NCBI GenBank assembly: GCA_005406025.1
Contig: BGZK01000096.1
Coordinates: 124,001 to 188,000 of the forward strand
Reading direction: 5' to 3'
From: Eumeta japonica
Taxonomy: Eukaryota > Arthropoda > Insecta > Lepidoptera > Psychidae
Length of the DNA: 64,000 nucleotides
The notes under the pieces: model-generated
Database searches by the model: none
What the model was told of the DNA's origin: nothing
What the model saw: only the letters and a program-made list of their open reading frames with translations
Position numbers and translations under genes: made by a program
In this document: positions 37,501-47,120 of the stretch, piece by piece
Position numbering within the stretch: the first letter of the stretch is position 1
How the letters are laid out: each line of letters starts with the position of its first letter

Positions 37501-40323
37501 ACAGGTAGTAAATGTAAGTTTATGAATTATGTAAAACTATGGAAAACCCTTAACACCCGTACTAAGTAGTTTCGTTTTTAGACGTTATTTATAAGTCGTT
37601 AAACCCTTAATTCAATTAGTAGTTTCATAGTAACAAAGAAACGGCTCCTTCTAAGTCCGTATATTGTGACTGACAAGTACTGAACCCTATTTTGCACGTG
37701 GCCCGACACGCACTTGGCCGATGTTCTCTCGATCTGATACGTCCGCGACCACAACGAGAATATTAATTTTAGACAATAAAGATAAAGTTCGTTTTAGTTT
37801 GCCTGCAACCCGCTGCTGACCCTCGGATCTGGTCTTCCTCTGCGAGTCCTCGTCCAACGAATTGATAATTGATCTAGAACATCATCATCAACATCAGACA
37901 TCGAACACCTAAGCAAGTCTAGTCTTCTATTTATCATCACCCCGCCTGATGCACGTCGCGCAGTGAGTCCGCTGCTGAGACTTGCCTCAGGCGGGGTGCC
38001 TGGGGGCGTATGCTTTGGTAGTTTTAACACTCTCGACATCCTGGTGGATGTGACTGTCTGCATTTTGTTGAAGGAGTGCCCGATTGGCATGAAACGTACG
38101 TGGACATTTTAACTGACTAATTAGCGGTTAAGATAAATTGAAAACTAACATTTGTTTAGGTGTTCGATATCTATCATTGTCAATCCACTCGAATCAATAT
38201 TCAGTTCGTTGGACGAGGATTCGTAGTGGAAGAACAGAGCAGCTGCGGAGCATGCTGCATGCTGCAGGCAAGCGTCTAATAACGAATTTTCGCAAAACAA
38301 CACCGTGTGCAATGCAAATACTCAAAATATTCCAATCTCTTAATCTGAAATAAAAGACAGCCACGTCTAAGTGGGGCATTTAAGATCGGTCATAATAACA
38401 ATACTATTAAAAAAAAAAATATGGCAATGGGATACCGCGAGCAGATACAAATCACAAAATAAAACAATCCCCGCCGACATTGATTAACGCTCAGCTAAAT
38501 GGGCGGACAGCGGTCGGTGTGTGATATGTATGTAAACAACTGTACACGATCGGTTGAATAAGGTTAATGAAATGTTTCAAAATATGAAACGATTGGCGCA
38601 GTGTCGGCCATCAGGCGCGCCTACGCTCAAAATACACATTGTATGTGATATAACGAGAGGACAGTGCGCCGAGCGCTACGTCTGCCAGGGCCGGATCTAC
38701 CATATGGCTTTTTGGGCTTCAGCCCAGGGCCCCGTGGATTCAAGAGGCTCCCGGCTAAGTCAAGTCAGTCAAAAATAGATGATATGCGAAAAAATAGGTG
38801 AGCCCCTAAAGTAGTATTAGCCCAGGGCCCCTTAACTCATGGTCTGGCCCTGGCGCCTGCACAAGATGAAGCAAAATAAGTGCAGAACAGAAAAATGCCT
38901 GTCTGTCAAACGATTGGGCGTCATTGGGCGAACACAAATTTATTCGTCTACGTAAAAATCATTATTTGATTCAATACATGTGAAAAGTATTTCAGGTTTC
39001 CCCTTCTAAAAATCGATGTTTCGTTATTTTCTTTTTCTATTCAGACTTACCCCAAACTTACCCCATTAGACTACAGGCCCATGACAAAAATTACCCTGTA
39101 AAATGACCCATGGTGCATTACCTTGAGAAGGCTGCTACTATATCAGAAAATAACTGACAGTCCTATGCCGTCAGTTTTGAGCGCTACAGATGTGCAGGGG
39201 AAAATTGAATTTTCCAGGTGCAAATGACGAATCGCAACTGATTACTTTTGCACGGCCTTCTTCTAGTTGATAGATCATTAAAAAAAGAATTACGAACAAT
39301 CCAGTGCCGTACAGAAGCAGTTGCACAAATAAAAGTTAGCACAAATTTTCAATTCGCCGATAATTTGTAGAAGCAATATAAGCCGTTAATTAGTCTATGT
39401 CATTCGTCTGATTCTTTCTCTATACTTATACAGATACAACGCCCATTGATACCTGATATATTTCCAGAACAAGGGTGAAAAACCGGGGATGACAACCCCA
39501 AATCCCTGGTTAGTATAGGGATGATGATTTGAAGTAACATGAAATTGAATGATGTTGAAAATACTTTACGACCTAAATAACCTAGCTTTCCAATATCGAT
39601 CAAATACTGGATATTGCATTTCAATAGAAATGTCACTTAGGATAGAAAATTTCCGAATAGCCCCTTATCTATAGAAGAAGAGAACATCCCGAGGCAACGC
39701 TTGGAAGTAAATATTGGCAGAAATATACTTATTCGAGCTTTGTTTTGCGTAGCTTATGATTGATCTATTCCCAAACATAACGCGATGAAGTTTTAGCGCG
39801 ATGTTCAGCGGAAGTAAAACAAGTATCAAATATGCCAAGTATCAAGGCAGGCCTGTTTCAAGGGTTCATATATGACGCAACGACTGTCACATCGATATGA
39901 TCTTTTCACAAATTCTAGGAGAGATACCAAAGTGCCGGCGGCAAGAGAACGCGCACGGCTTCCCAGCGTGGCGGCTAGGGCACACGATCCGTTCACATTT
40001 GCCCAGCTGTGGACTGTACTGCGAGTCGAAGGTTCCGATATTTATTTGACTATCTTCAAGTAAAAGGTGCGTGTCAATAGATCCAGCAAAAAGCAGTTTT
40101 AAATGCTTTTCTCCTTTCCTTGAAATCATACAACATCTCAATGTGTTTCTTCCAAAAAAAAAGTTGCAATAATTTCTCCATGGAAAAATTAAATACAAAT
40201 ATCCTAATGCTGTTAATTGAAATTGGTTTTTCTGTTTCGTATGCGTTTATTGGACTCTTATATCATTTTAAGATTTAATTTAACGGAAAATAAACTTGTG
40301 TAAAAACTCACCTGGTTAGCCAT
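27535..40323 (-). CDS. Aldo-keto reductase, tandem copy 2 (342 aa, 7 coding exons)
   Basis: Joined exons 40312-40323, 35462-35545, 35056-35238, 32148-32264, 30215-30382, 29524-29727 and 27535-27795 give an intact 342-aa protein; all introns are GT..AG and phase 0. The tetrad is complete: D59, Y64, K93, H126. All three AKR signatures are present ([32 protein letters not shown]). By my count about 57 of 342 positions differ from copy 1. Changes concentrate in the region after the first strand (MQLDMPTCDK against [10 protein letters not shown]), in loop FGCMVPSKDYPDSPEPKINN and in the C-terminal loop, all near the substrate pocket. Exon sizes 2-7 equal those of copy 1, so this is a tandem duplication. 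The likely role is NADPH-dependent carbonyl reduction in the cytosol, possibly with a shifted substrate range. Confidence 0.95.
27796..29523. other. AKR copy 2 intron 6
   Basis: Holds a repeat region at about 28070-28510. No other feature seen. Confidence 0.7.
28070..28510 (+). repeat. Dispersed repeat with TTCCCGTGGGAAGT and cryptic GATCC-rich part
   Basis: CCGTTCCCGTGGGAAGTTAT and CGGCAAACTCGAAAG match 49690-49735 (CCATGGGAAGTCATCATG, CGGCGAACTCGAAAG). It runs into a simple, Thr/Asp/Pro-coding-like text of TTCCGATCCC-type words like those at 48770-48895. Confidence 0.5.
29524..29727 (-). CDS. AKR copy 2, coding exon 6
   Basis: 68 codons starting VNLNLAQREL and ending QIVLRHL. Acceptor TTTCCAG, donor GTGAGA. 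Contains VVVAYAPFG. Confidence 0.94.
29728..30214. other. AKR copy 2 intron 5
   Basis: AT-rich intron, nothing recognised. Much shorter than the 2.5-kb counterpart in copy 1, which carries the Harbinger element. Confidence 0.75.
30215..30382 (-). CDS. AKR copy 2, coding exon 5 (signature 2)
   Basis: 56 codons starting [11 protein letters not shown] and ending ATHQIE. Acceptor TTGACAG, donor GTAATT. Contains KSIGVSNF. Confidence 0.94.
30383..32147. other. AKR copy 2 intron 4
   Basis: Contains the fold-back element at 31852-32093 and one AGATGGCGTT motif (31601-31610). Confidence 0.7.
31852..32093. mobile_element. Fold-back relic with AACCGGCCAAGTG.GAGTCGG ends
   Basis: The left end AAAAACCGGCCAAGTGAGAG is matched inverted by AGTCCGATTCGC..TTGGCCAATTTTTT at the right. 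About 240 bp, AT-rich interior, non-coding. A related end occurs near 36600-36636. Confidence 0.5.
32148..32264 (-). CDS. AKR copy 2, coding exon 4 (catalytic His)
   Basis: 39 codons starting [10 protein letters not shown] and ending IHWPFSHN. Acceptor TTTTGCAG, donor GTGAGT. H126 is the tetrad histidine. Confidence 0.93.
34221..34460. repeat. 120-bp tandem duplication
   Basis: Two head-to-tail copies with an exact period of 120 (34221-34340, 34341-34460) differing at only a handful of bases. A CA microsatellite follows directly. Confidence 0.92.
34474..34520. repeat. (CA)n microsatellite
   Basis: About 23 CA units, directly downstream of the 120-bp duplication. Confidence 0.95.
35056..35238 (-). 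CDS. AKR copy 2, coding exon 3 (catalytic Asp, Tyr, Lys)
   Basis: 61 codons starting MQLDMPTCDK and ending LFITTK. Acceptor ATTGTCAG, donor GTGAGG. Same three tetrad residues as copy 1. The downstream half is almost identical to copy 1 at the nucleotide level. Confidence 0.95.
35239..35461. other. AKR copy 2 intron 2
   Basis: 223-bp intron, AT-rich, nothing recognised. Confidence 0.85.
35462..35545 (-). CDS. AKR copy 2, coding exon 2
   Basis: 28 codons starting VHIPTVKLNNG and ending WLGFNDK. Acceptor TTTGCAG, donor GTACAT. Contains LGFGTW. Confidence 0.92.
36151..36636 (-). repeat. Relic repeat ending in GTCCGTCCGTCCGTCTGTCTG
   Basis: Plus strand begins TTTTTAGGGTTACGTACCTC, with GTCCGTCCGTCC and CTCGGGAACGCG behind it. 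The far end, inverted, reads AAGTGCGAATCG...CACCGAGGGTTC. I recognise this as a very common lepidopteran repeat in minus orientation. Confidence 0.55.
36655..36770 (-). repeat. End fragment of the ...GGAACCCTAA family
   Basis: Plus strand TTAGGGTGCCGTAGTCAAC, AAGGAACCCTTGTAGTGTCG, CCATGTCCGTCCGTCTGTG. This is the reverse complement of the 3' end also seen at 59390-59565. Confidence 0.5.
37788..38286. mobile_element. Fold-back element with about 95-bp inverted ends
   Basis: The left arm (37788-37880) and right arm (38196-38286) are diverged inverted copies sharing TTGCCTGCA and TCCTCGTCCAACGAA. The 300-bp interior has its own perfect hairpin CCCCGCCTGA/TCAGGCGGGG (37940-37996). Frames reading RWTR.R.GR come from the arms themselves and are probably not genes. 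Confidence 0.6.
38686..38852. mobile_element. 167-bp hAT-like MITE
   Basis: Ends CAGGGCCGGA and TCTGGCCCTG form short inverted repeats with the CAGGG start typical of hAT elements. Flanking 8-mers ACGTCTGC (38678-38685) and GCGCCTGC (38853-38860) agree at 6 of 8 positions, fitting a decayed target duplication. AGCCCAGGGCCCC occurs twice inside. Confidence 0.65.
40312..40323 (-). CDS. AKR copy 2, coding exon 1 (MANQ)
   Basis: Four codons, ATG GCT AAC CAG, then donor GTGAGT. The purine-rich leader gives A at -3 and G at +4. One codon shorter than in copy 1. Confidence 0.85.
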
Positions 40324-40384
40324 TTTCTTTTTCTTTTATAAAAAGTAATAATTGCTGTGAACACCCTTTCTACACCTCCGCGAC

Positions 40385-40465
40385 CGCCGGTAAACTAGAT
40401 TCGATACGAGCGATATAGAAATTTAAGGGGCGAATTAACACGATTACACGCCCGTTATCAAATAT
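40385..40465 (-). promoter_or_regulatory. Putative promoter/5'UTR of AKR copy 2
   Basis: Matches copy 1 in two blocks. TCTAGTTTACCGG lies about 62 nt before ATG. AATTCGCCCC with GATAAC upstream of it lies about 100-140 nt before ATG. GATA-type TGATAA strings occur twice on the minus strand (about 40454-40472). Regulatory use is inferred. Confidence 0.45.
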
Positions 40466-41399
40466 TATCACAGTTTGATTGTTACCCGTGACGCTAAAAA
40501 TGACGCTAAACAGCAAAACCGAAAGTCATTGCGGCTCTCACAGTGTAGTAGGGCGTGCGTGATGATATTAACTTTATTTTTAATTTTGTCCGTGAATCAA
40601 TAGATGTAAATATATTTAGTAGTATAATAAGAAAAATAGATTTCAAAATTTTCCAAACATAAAACGTGCAATCTTTTTTTATAAAAAGTTATATATATAT
40701 ATAATTATTTTTTAATATTATGTGGGTATGAAATGAGTGCACAATATTAAAGAGCATAATTAATTATTGTTATTAATTAATAAAAATGTCTTTATTATAT
40801 ACGGGGATGATCCATATCATTATTTTAAGTCGATAATTCCCGACATAGTCGGTGACACGAAAGAGATAATACAATTATGTTCAACGTTACTTTATAACAA
40901 GTTACTTATAGCTAGAGACCAATAATCTGCTTTGTTAAAATATGTTGATCGATCACAATACTTACAGACATACTAATTGGAGCGTGAAGGGTATTTATAC
41001 ATTCAAAATAACTCACGAGAACGGAGCCCGAAAAGTACACATATACATACCCAAATTATTTCACAAACAATTAGATAGTGAAAAGCACATGTATATTTAA
41101 AATATTTAAAGATAATTGGAGCGAAGTGTGTTTATACGCTATATTCAAAATAATTCAAAACCATTATAGCATAAAAGTACTCATATGTCCAAATATCCCA
41201 GAAAAATTGGAGTGTGAAGAATACTCATATGTTTAAAACAATCAAGGACAATGGGAGCTTGAAGAGTATACATTTCCAGACTGTTTCCGGTCATTGAACG
41301 TCATTACTAGTCGAGTTGTATCTCAATGGATACATAATATTTTATCTTTGTACCGACGACTGACACTTTGTTCACTATCACAAAATGCTTCGATCTTTT

Positions 41400-41471
41400 A
41401 CTAATTCACAATTCACTTGCAGTTTAATGTGAACTCAACTTCATTTAAACTGTAGTGAATTGTGAATTAGT
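41400..41471. repeat. Hairpin, 26-27 bp arms
   Basis: ACTAATTCACAATTCACTTG at 41400 is matched by CAATTCACAATTAGT-type sequence inverted at 41446-41471, with one small mismatch/indel and a 19-nt loop. Confidence 0.85.
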
Positions 41472-44400
41472 TGATTATGAAAGTAACTCCAACGTGGTAA
41501 CTAGTTCACAGCGTTTTTCATCATATGCACTTCAAAACTAAACTCCCAGCTTCCCAACTTCACATGCACGTAATTTCGCTGCTACACACTAGATTGGTGT
41601 TATTGTTTTTTTTTAATCATACACTTTAATATTTCCTCAAAACTGGACACTAACATACCACCGACATAATTACAGGGAATCAATTGATTTATTAACATTT
41701 AAGATTTTTATAAACTACCAGTGGCGTGTGCTGTATAAAATCGACCCTAATTGGTAAATCATGAACAAGCAGTAAATATTATCGATATTGTGTCCCAAAG
41801 TCTGATAACAGCAAGGCCTTCGCTGCGGCCGATATTCTACTATAACGGCTTAATAACATATAATAGCATATAACGCATAATACTAACTTTCCGTGCGCGG
41901 CTTCGCTCGAGTGGACGTATAATGTGTTCTTCTATTGATCAATCTTACCGTCAAATTCAGATTCAAATGTATGTTTGTCTCCTAGGTCATAAACAACACT
42001 TGAATAATTGTAACAATACATCAAGAATTTGCATTTTAGTACTTATCTTTACCGCTTTATCGATCGTTTGGAAGGCAGTTTTCCCTCAAGAAAAACGAGC
42101 AAGAAATTTGAAGATATATAGCTCTTTTCAACGTTAAATACATTATATTATAGAATCAAACATATATAAATCTATAATATGAATAAACAAACCCGCTAGA
42201 AGTCGAGCCGGGTTGAATCAACACTAAAATTATAGGGAAACATTATGAGGCGTGTTCTGTTTGGACGTTACAATTTTTTTTAATTATTCTTTTATTTATA
42301 ATAATAGCATATCTACGTATAAGGTGTTCTCATAAAGTTGTTCAAATTCTAACGCACTTTTGTCTCGTTAATTCAGCTTCTATAACCTCGCCGTTGAACA
42401 ATTCCAAATACGGTCGAGGTCTTGGACCTCGACCTTAAGCCCCCCGTGCTGGCCCAGACCGATCGTGACTGACGGCTTAACGGCTCTACGGAGCACGGAG
42501 CGTGTTGTTTGATTTGAGTCAAGATGGAGCCCGGTTCATTCTAAGGCGACGTCGTTCATCGCTCGACCACCACCAGTCCTTATACCGTCATCCGTAACAT
42601 TGTCGGTTAGTCTGTTGTTGACCAACAACCCCTTTTTGACTTGACCGTCGCCGGTAATATCGAACATTTATGTTGCGCAGTTCGCTGTTGCTACCACGTA
42701 ACCACAGGCCGTCCTTTCGGGAATGTAAATATTTTAATTCGTACACACGTAACGCCACGGGATAGCCCTGTTGCTGCTCACACGTCCACAGTTTGGCCAA
42801 CAGCGACCGACTTTCGGAGGTTGTTCTCATATTTTGGCGTGTCGAGAGCGAAAGTTTTGCATGCCTTGAGCGCGAGCGTAGAAGTGCTTCTACTGTCGCC
42901 TGTAAATCCCGTCTACACTGGGTGTGACCTCGATAAATTAAAAACTATTTAACTTTTAAACTTAATTTCTTTGACAATCTCATCACTAATCGATTGGCAA
43001 TAACTGTATTGAAAGTCACAGCTTGATATAGTACCGATTAGCTGTAATTGAATTTTTTAACAGACAGTTATTTATATTTTGATCCGCCATTTCGCTTATA
43101 TATCTAAAATAGAGGTTGAGATTGAGCGTGAAGTTGTTTATTGCACATTTTATTTTATGACGTCTATTAATATGAAATTACCTATCCTTTTTTCGATTCG
43201 AGTTCACTATAAAACTATTTGCAAATAAAAATAAAAAAAGAAGATTTTTAATGAAAAGCTCATATGTTATCATAATCCTCAAATTTAAATAACATACGTA
43301 TGGCACGAGCGCTTAAGGCATGCACATGTGGTTTTACCAAATTTTCTATGAATCTAATTGCCAGCTTGCAGTGTCCACAATCATAATATCGAATCGGTCA
43401 ACACGGAGAAATACCATATCAACTCGTTCATGGCTGTAACGAATTGTGAGAGAAAAAGTTTTGTCTTATGCTTTCATCGAAGCTAAATTATTAAACTGTT
43501 TATTTTACAACGAATTGAGTAATATTGTATGCGGGGAAATGAAAAGAAATACTCATGTTTATAATCGTTACTAAAGTTTATATATTTGACAACATATTAC
43601 AAGTGCTGTGTAATAATAACATATAATAACAACAATAACAGATCACTCGAGACATGGTCAATTGGTATAGTTTCCCATTTATTGACACGCTTGCAACATT
43701 AAATTTTTTTATGTATTTAGGAAAGTTGTATTATATGCATAAAAGAAATTTACGTATGTTTTTTTCTAAATACAATATATTTTTAATAAATAAAAAAAAC
43801 TACGTGAATATGCTTAAAAAATATAATAAATAGGTACTCATTCGGGCATAGCGATGAATGGTGGTTGTAAAAGTGGAAGAAGTAGACACTGTGGTGAAAG
43901 AAACGGCTTGTAACGCGTTTAATGATAATCTATAAATGTTGAACTATTTAGAATGGAAGAATTAAGGATAAGGGATTAATGAATTTATTATGAATAATAA
44001 ATAATCAACCACATTGCATGGGCAATAATTTGGTTGATTGATAACAATCGAAAAGATAAGTTTTTGACGACAATTACTGTATTTCGTGTATGTATAAGTG
44101 AACTTTAATATAAAATTTGTATAAATTCATATTGTATGGCTTATGACACAAAAAAAAGATATCGAAAATTGCACTTAAGGATAAATAACCCGGTAAAAAC
44201 AGGACGGCCGGTACGGCATACGGCTTCTCCTGTGCTGACAACTGCAGTGAGTCAACATTTTCTTTATCTGCATAACCTATAATCGTAATCTATGCACGAA
44301 GCCAAATCTACAGAAACGTGATTACCTTAAGCGATATACAATCTTTGTGGTCCCACAACGCGCGTGACTGAACGTTACAAGTATTTGTTGCTAATGTTAC

Positions 44401-44514
44401 ATGTTTGCGACAAAACATTGTTTTTGATAAGATAACCTAAATGAAGTCTACTCGTAAATAGGGTCGGTTTTAATGTCATTCGCTCTACTCTATGGTGAGC
44501 ATGTGGCACTCTCG

Positions 44515-44645
44515 CAACAACAGGGCCGGTAGAGCGGTCAGACTGCCGCGTTCAAAGCCAATGCTATCGGGTTCGAACTCCAAAATACAGACGAACTGAC
44601 CGACTTGATTTCATATCAGTCAGGTACAGTTTGCTCTGTACCTCA
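44515..44645 (+). repeat. Possible tRNA-derived SINE head
   Basis: GGGCCGGTAGAGCGGTC (A-box-like) is followed about 35 nt later by TCGGGTTCGAACTCC (B-box-like). The B box is good and the A box weak. No complete cloverleaf is visible, so this is not called a tRNA gene. Confidence 0.4.
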
Positions 44646-45192
44646 GAGAATGTTAAGCCGTGGGCCCGCATATCGGCCCCGAGGGTTTGCTCCCGCCCCC
44701 CAAGACCTTCGATGACACGGATCATCACGGAGCGAGTGGTTCGTATCACGGATATGAACCATGCCTTTTCGCGTTTCTGCCCTCGGTCATGGGTCGAACC
44801 AGCTTGTACTACTTGGCGGCTTCGTACTTGGTGAAGTGCGTTTTCCCTCTGCGTCCGTCTACTTGGTCCCGCCCGCGTTCCGACCTCGCCTACTCAGTAT
44901 CGTTCAAGGTAAAGCAATCCTCAGACATTTCAATTCAAAAAAATGGAATACGTTTAATAAAGCGGCAGTGGTCTTCTCGTACTTTGTCGAGGAACAATTT
45001 CTACGTTTTTGTTTTTAATTAATGGTAAACGATTCATTAAAAAGTAATATTATATTCATGTTTATGATTAATGGCAATTGACTAAATTAAAAATAAATGG
45101 TAATTGATGACATTACTGGATCTGTCATATTAATTTGTGTAATTTTGTGCAGTCGCGGTCACATCACATATTCGCCTTTAACGAAAGTACTT

Positions 45193-45704
45193 ATACGTAG
45201 GGCTTACTGAAAATTTCTGGAATTAATGCGAAAAAATGACTATGAATGATCAAAAATAAATTTCTTGTTTCTTAAAATATTCTCAGTTAGCCTAAATACA
45301 CTTTTCATACGAATAAACCAATTTTGAAAACATTTATGCCACTCCTCTCTGGTGACCTCGAAACGTGTTTTGACAGCACCGCGCTTGAATTCTGCAAACC
45401 AGTTATAAATAGTCATCTTGCAGGTTGCTTCATCGCCAAAAGCAGTTCAAACCCGAACGAGGTTCCGCTGAGCTGTCAAATTACACTCAAAATCGTAGAA
45501 AATCATACTATGAAAAATTTCACGACTTAAATCTTAAGATAGACAAGTAATTTTAAAAATGACGCCACAATATAAAAACAATTTACAGTTAGATGAAACA
45601 AACTGTATTCTACGGCCAGAGTTCCATTTTAAAAAATAGCAATTACTTGTTAAATATTGTTTATGTCAATGGCCAGTTCCAGAAACTATAGTGCGCCCCA
45701 CGCA
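45193..45704 (-). mobile_element. Internally deleted mariner transposon
   Basis: On the minus strand, FGDEATCKMTIYNWFAEFKR (helix-turn-helix part of mariner transposase) runs almost directly into a C-terminal HKCFQNWFIRM segment. The whole catalytic centre is missing. The ends share an inverted TTTCTGGAA with GGGC near the tip, matching at most of about 28 positions. About 510 bp instead of the usual 1.3 kb. Confidence 0.7.
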
Positions 45705-46995
45705 TTCGATAATAGTTTTAAGCGGGATGACAATCATATAATGCTATTTGTTAAAAAATAATAATGTCAATTAACACCCTGTTGTAAACACTGCCATCTA
45801 GTGTCCAGAGGAAACTACAATCGGAAACCAAAATTCCCACCTATTCTAGTGTTTTCTCTATGGTGTGCTTCGCTCGCTTCCTTCCTTTTGTGCACTTAGT
45901 CACTATTGTGTTATACAAACCAAACAGAACCTGACAATGTTCTATTTCATTTGTAAACGTATTTCTGACTGATCCAAGAAGCATTGGGATTGTAATTCCA
46001 TTTATAGTCATATGTAAATGCAGTGAATCATTCAACTACAACAGCAAGTTACTTCATAGCGCATAAATACGTAAAAGAAAATCAACAAATCCAACGAATA
46101 CAGTACAACGCACGAAACTTTGCCGCTGCGAAAGCGTCGCAATGGCGTAAAATATGAACGCGGCGAAGTAGAAGGAAGGGTCGGGGAGCGCAATACTTGC
46201 GCAGTATATCATTCGCAGCCAATTCAGAGCGGCAGAGTTTCGTACGTTGTACTATATTTCAATAAACGTTTCAAAATGAAGATCGAATATGAACAGTACT
46301 TCTTAACTGTTTTTGTCTTCTTTTTTTTTTGTGTATGCTATATTAGCGCTGTGGGCGTCTGTGACGTCAAAGTGTCGACGGCAAACACGGCCGTGTAGTG
46401 CCTTTTAATTGCGAAGCAATGTAAAACTCATTAACCGGTCCGTTAAAATATACAGTTTACGCTGAGATACTGAGAAAGATAAATAAAACAACAAAATAAT
46501 TAATATGATTTTATTGCTTTATGACATTTGTTAAAAAAAAAATAGAATATTCTCCGGGCAACGATAATTGGGTTTACTGCGCTACCTGTAACAATATTTT
46601 TTAATATATCAGTAAATTACGATTTATTAAAATACCCTTAAACGACGTTGTTGCGACAACGCCAGCGGGAAAATCATCCAACAAAATAACCAATCGATTG
46701 ATTTTAAGTTAAGACAAATTTCAAGGAAATATTTCGAGTTATGTAACTTTCCATTTCCCCAACTTACAAATACTCGAATCTAAGTAGATTTGAAATTCTC
46801 GCAACAAATATACAAATATTGTCAACCCTTAAATGCTGTTCCAATATATATTTTTTTTGAGTGATAAAAAGTATTCATGTCCAATAAGTATCAAACTATC
46901 ATTCTACTAATTTTCAAACTGACTGAGTCAGTAGTTTATCCATGTAGTCCTATCAGTCATTTACAGGCTTACAAAAATACCAACATACTAAATTG

Positions 46996-47120
46996 TTATA
47001 CTAACGATTCTTCGTCCGGGTGTTCTTCGTTGACGTGCTGATGGAACGCCTCCCGCGACGGGGACTCGAAGCCGCAGGCGCCGCACACCAGGATGTGCTG
47101 GGGCGTCGACGACGAGGACC
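46996..47120 (-). CDS. Zinc-finger gene, coding exon 11 (finger 3, stop)
   Basis: Two bases plus 40 codons and TAA. SSSSTPQHILVCGACG leads into a complete C-x2-C-x12-H-x4-H finger. Acceptor CGCTTCAG. Confidence 0.88.

Larger units (their letters stand above)
35546..40311. other. AKR copy 2 intron 1
   Basis: 4.8 kb. Holds two relic repeats (36151-36636, 36655-36770), a fold-back element (37788-38286) and a hAT-like MITE (38686-38852). Confidence 0.75.
40324..46995. other. Intergenic region between AKR copy 2 and the zinc-finger gene
   Basis: Promoter side of AKR copy 2 (to about 40465), an imperfect hairpin (41400-41471), a GC-richer stretch (about 42380-42910) with no recognised gene, a tRNA-like SINE (44515-44645) and a deleted mariner (45193-45704). 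The far end holds the zinc-finger 3'UTR. Confidence 0.65.

Noticed and set aside
37794..38353. Paired Arg-rich frames reading RWTR.R.GR on opposite strands
   Set aside because: They arise from the two arms of the fold-back element, so their similarity reflects the inverted repeat, not two genes.
44524..44582. tRNA gene
   Set aside because: Only the B box is convincing; acceptor, D and anticodon stems do not pair well, so it is listed as a possible SINE.
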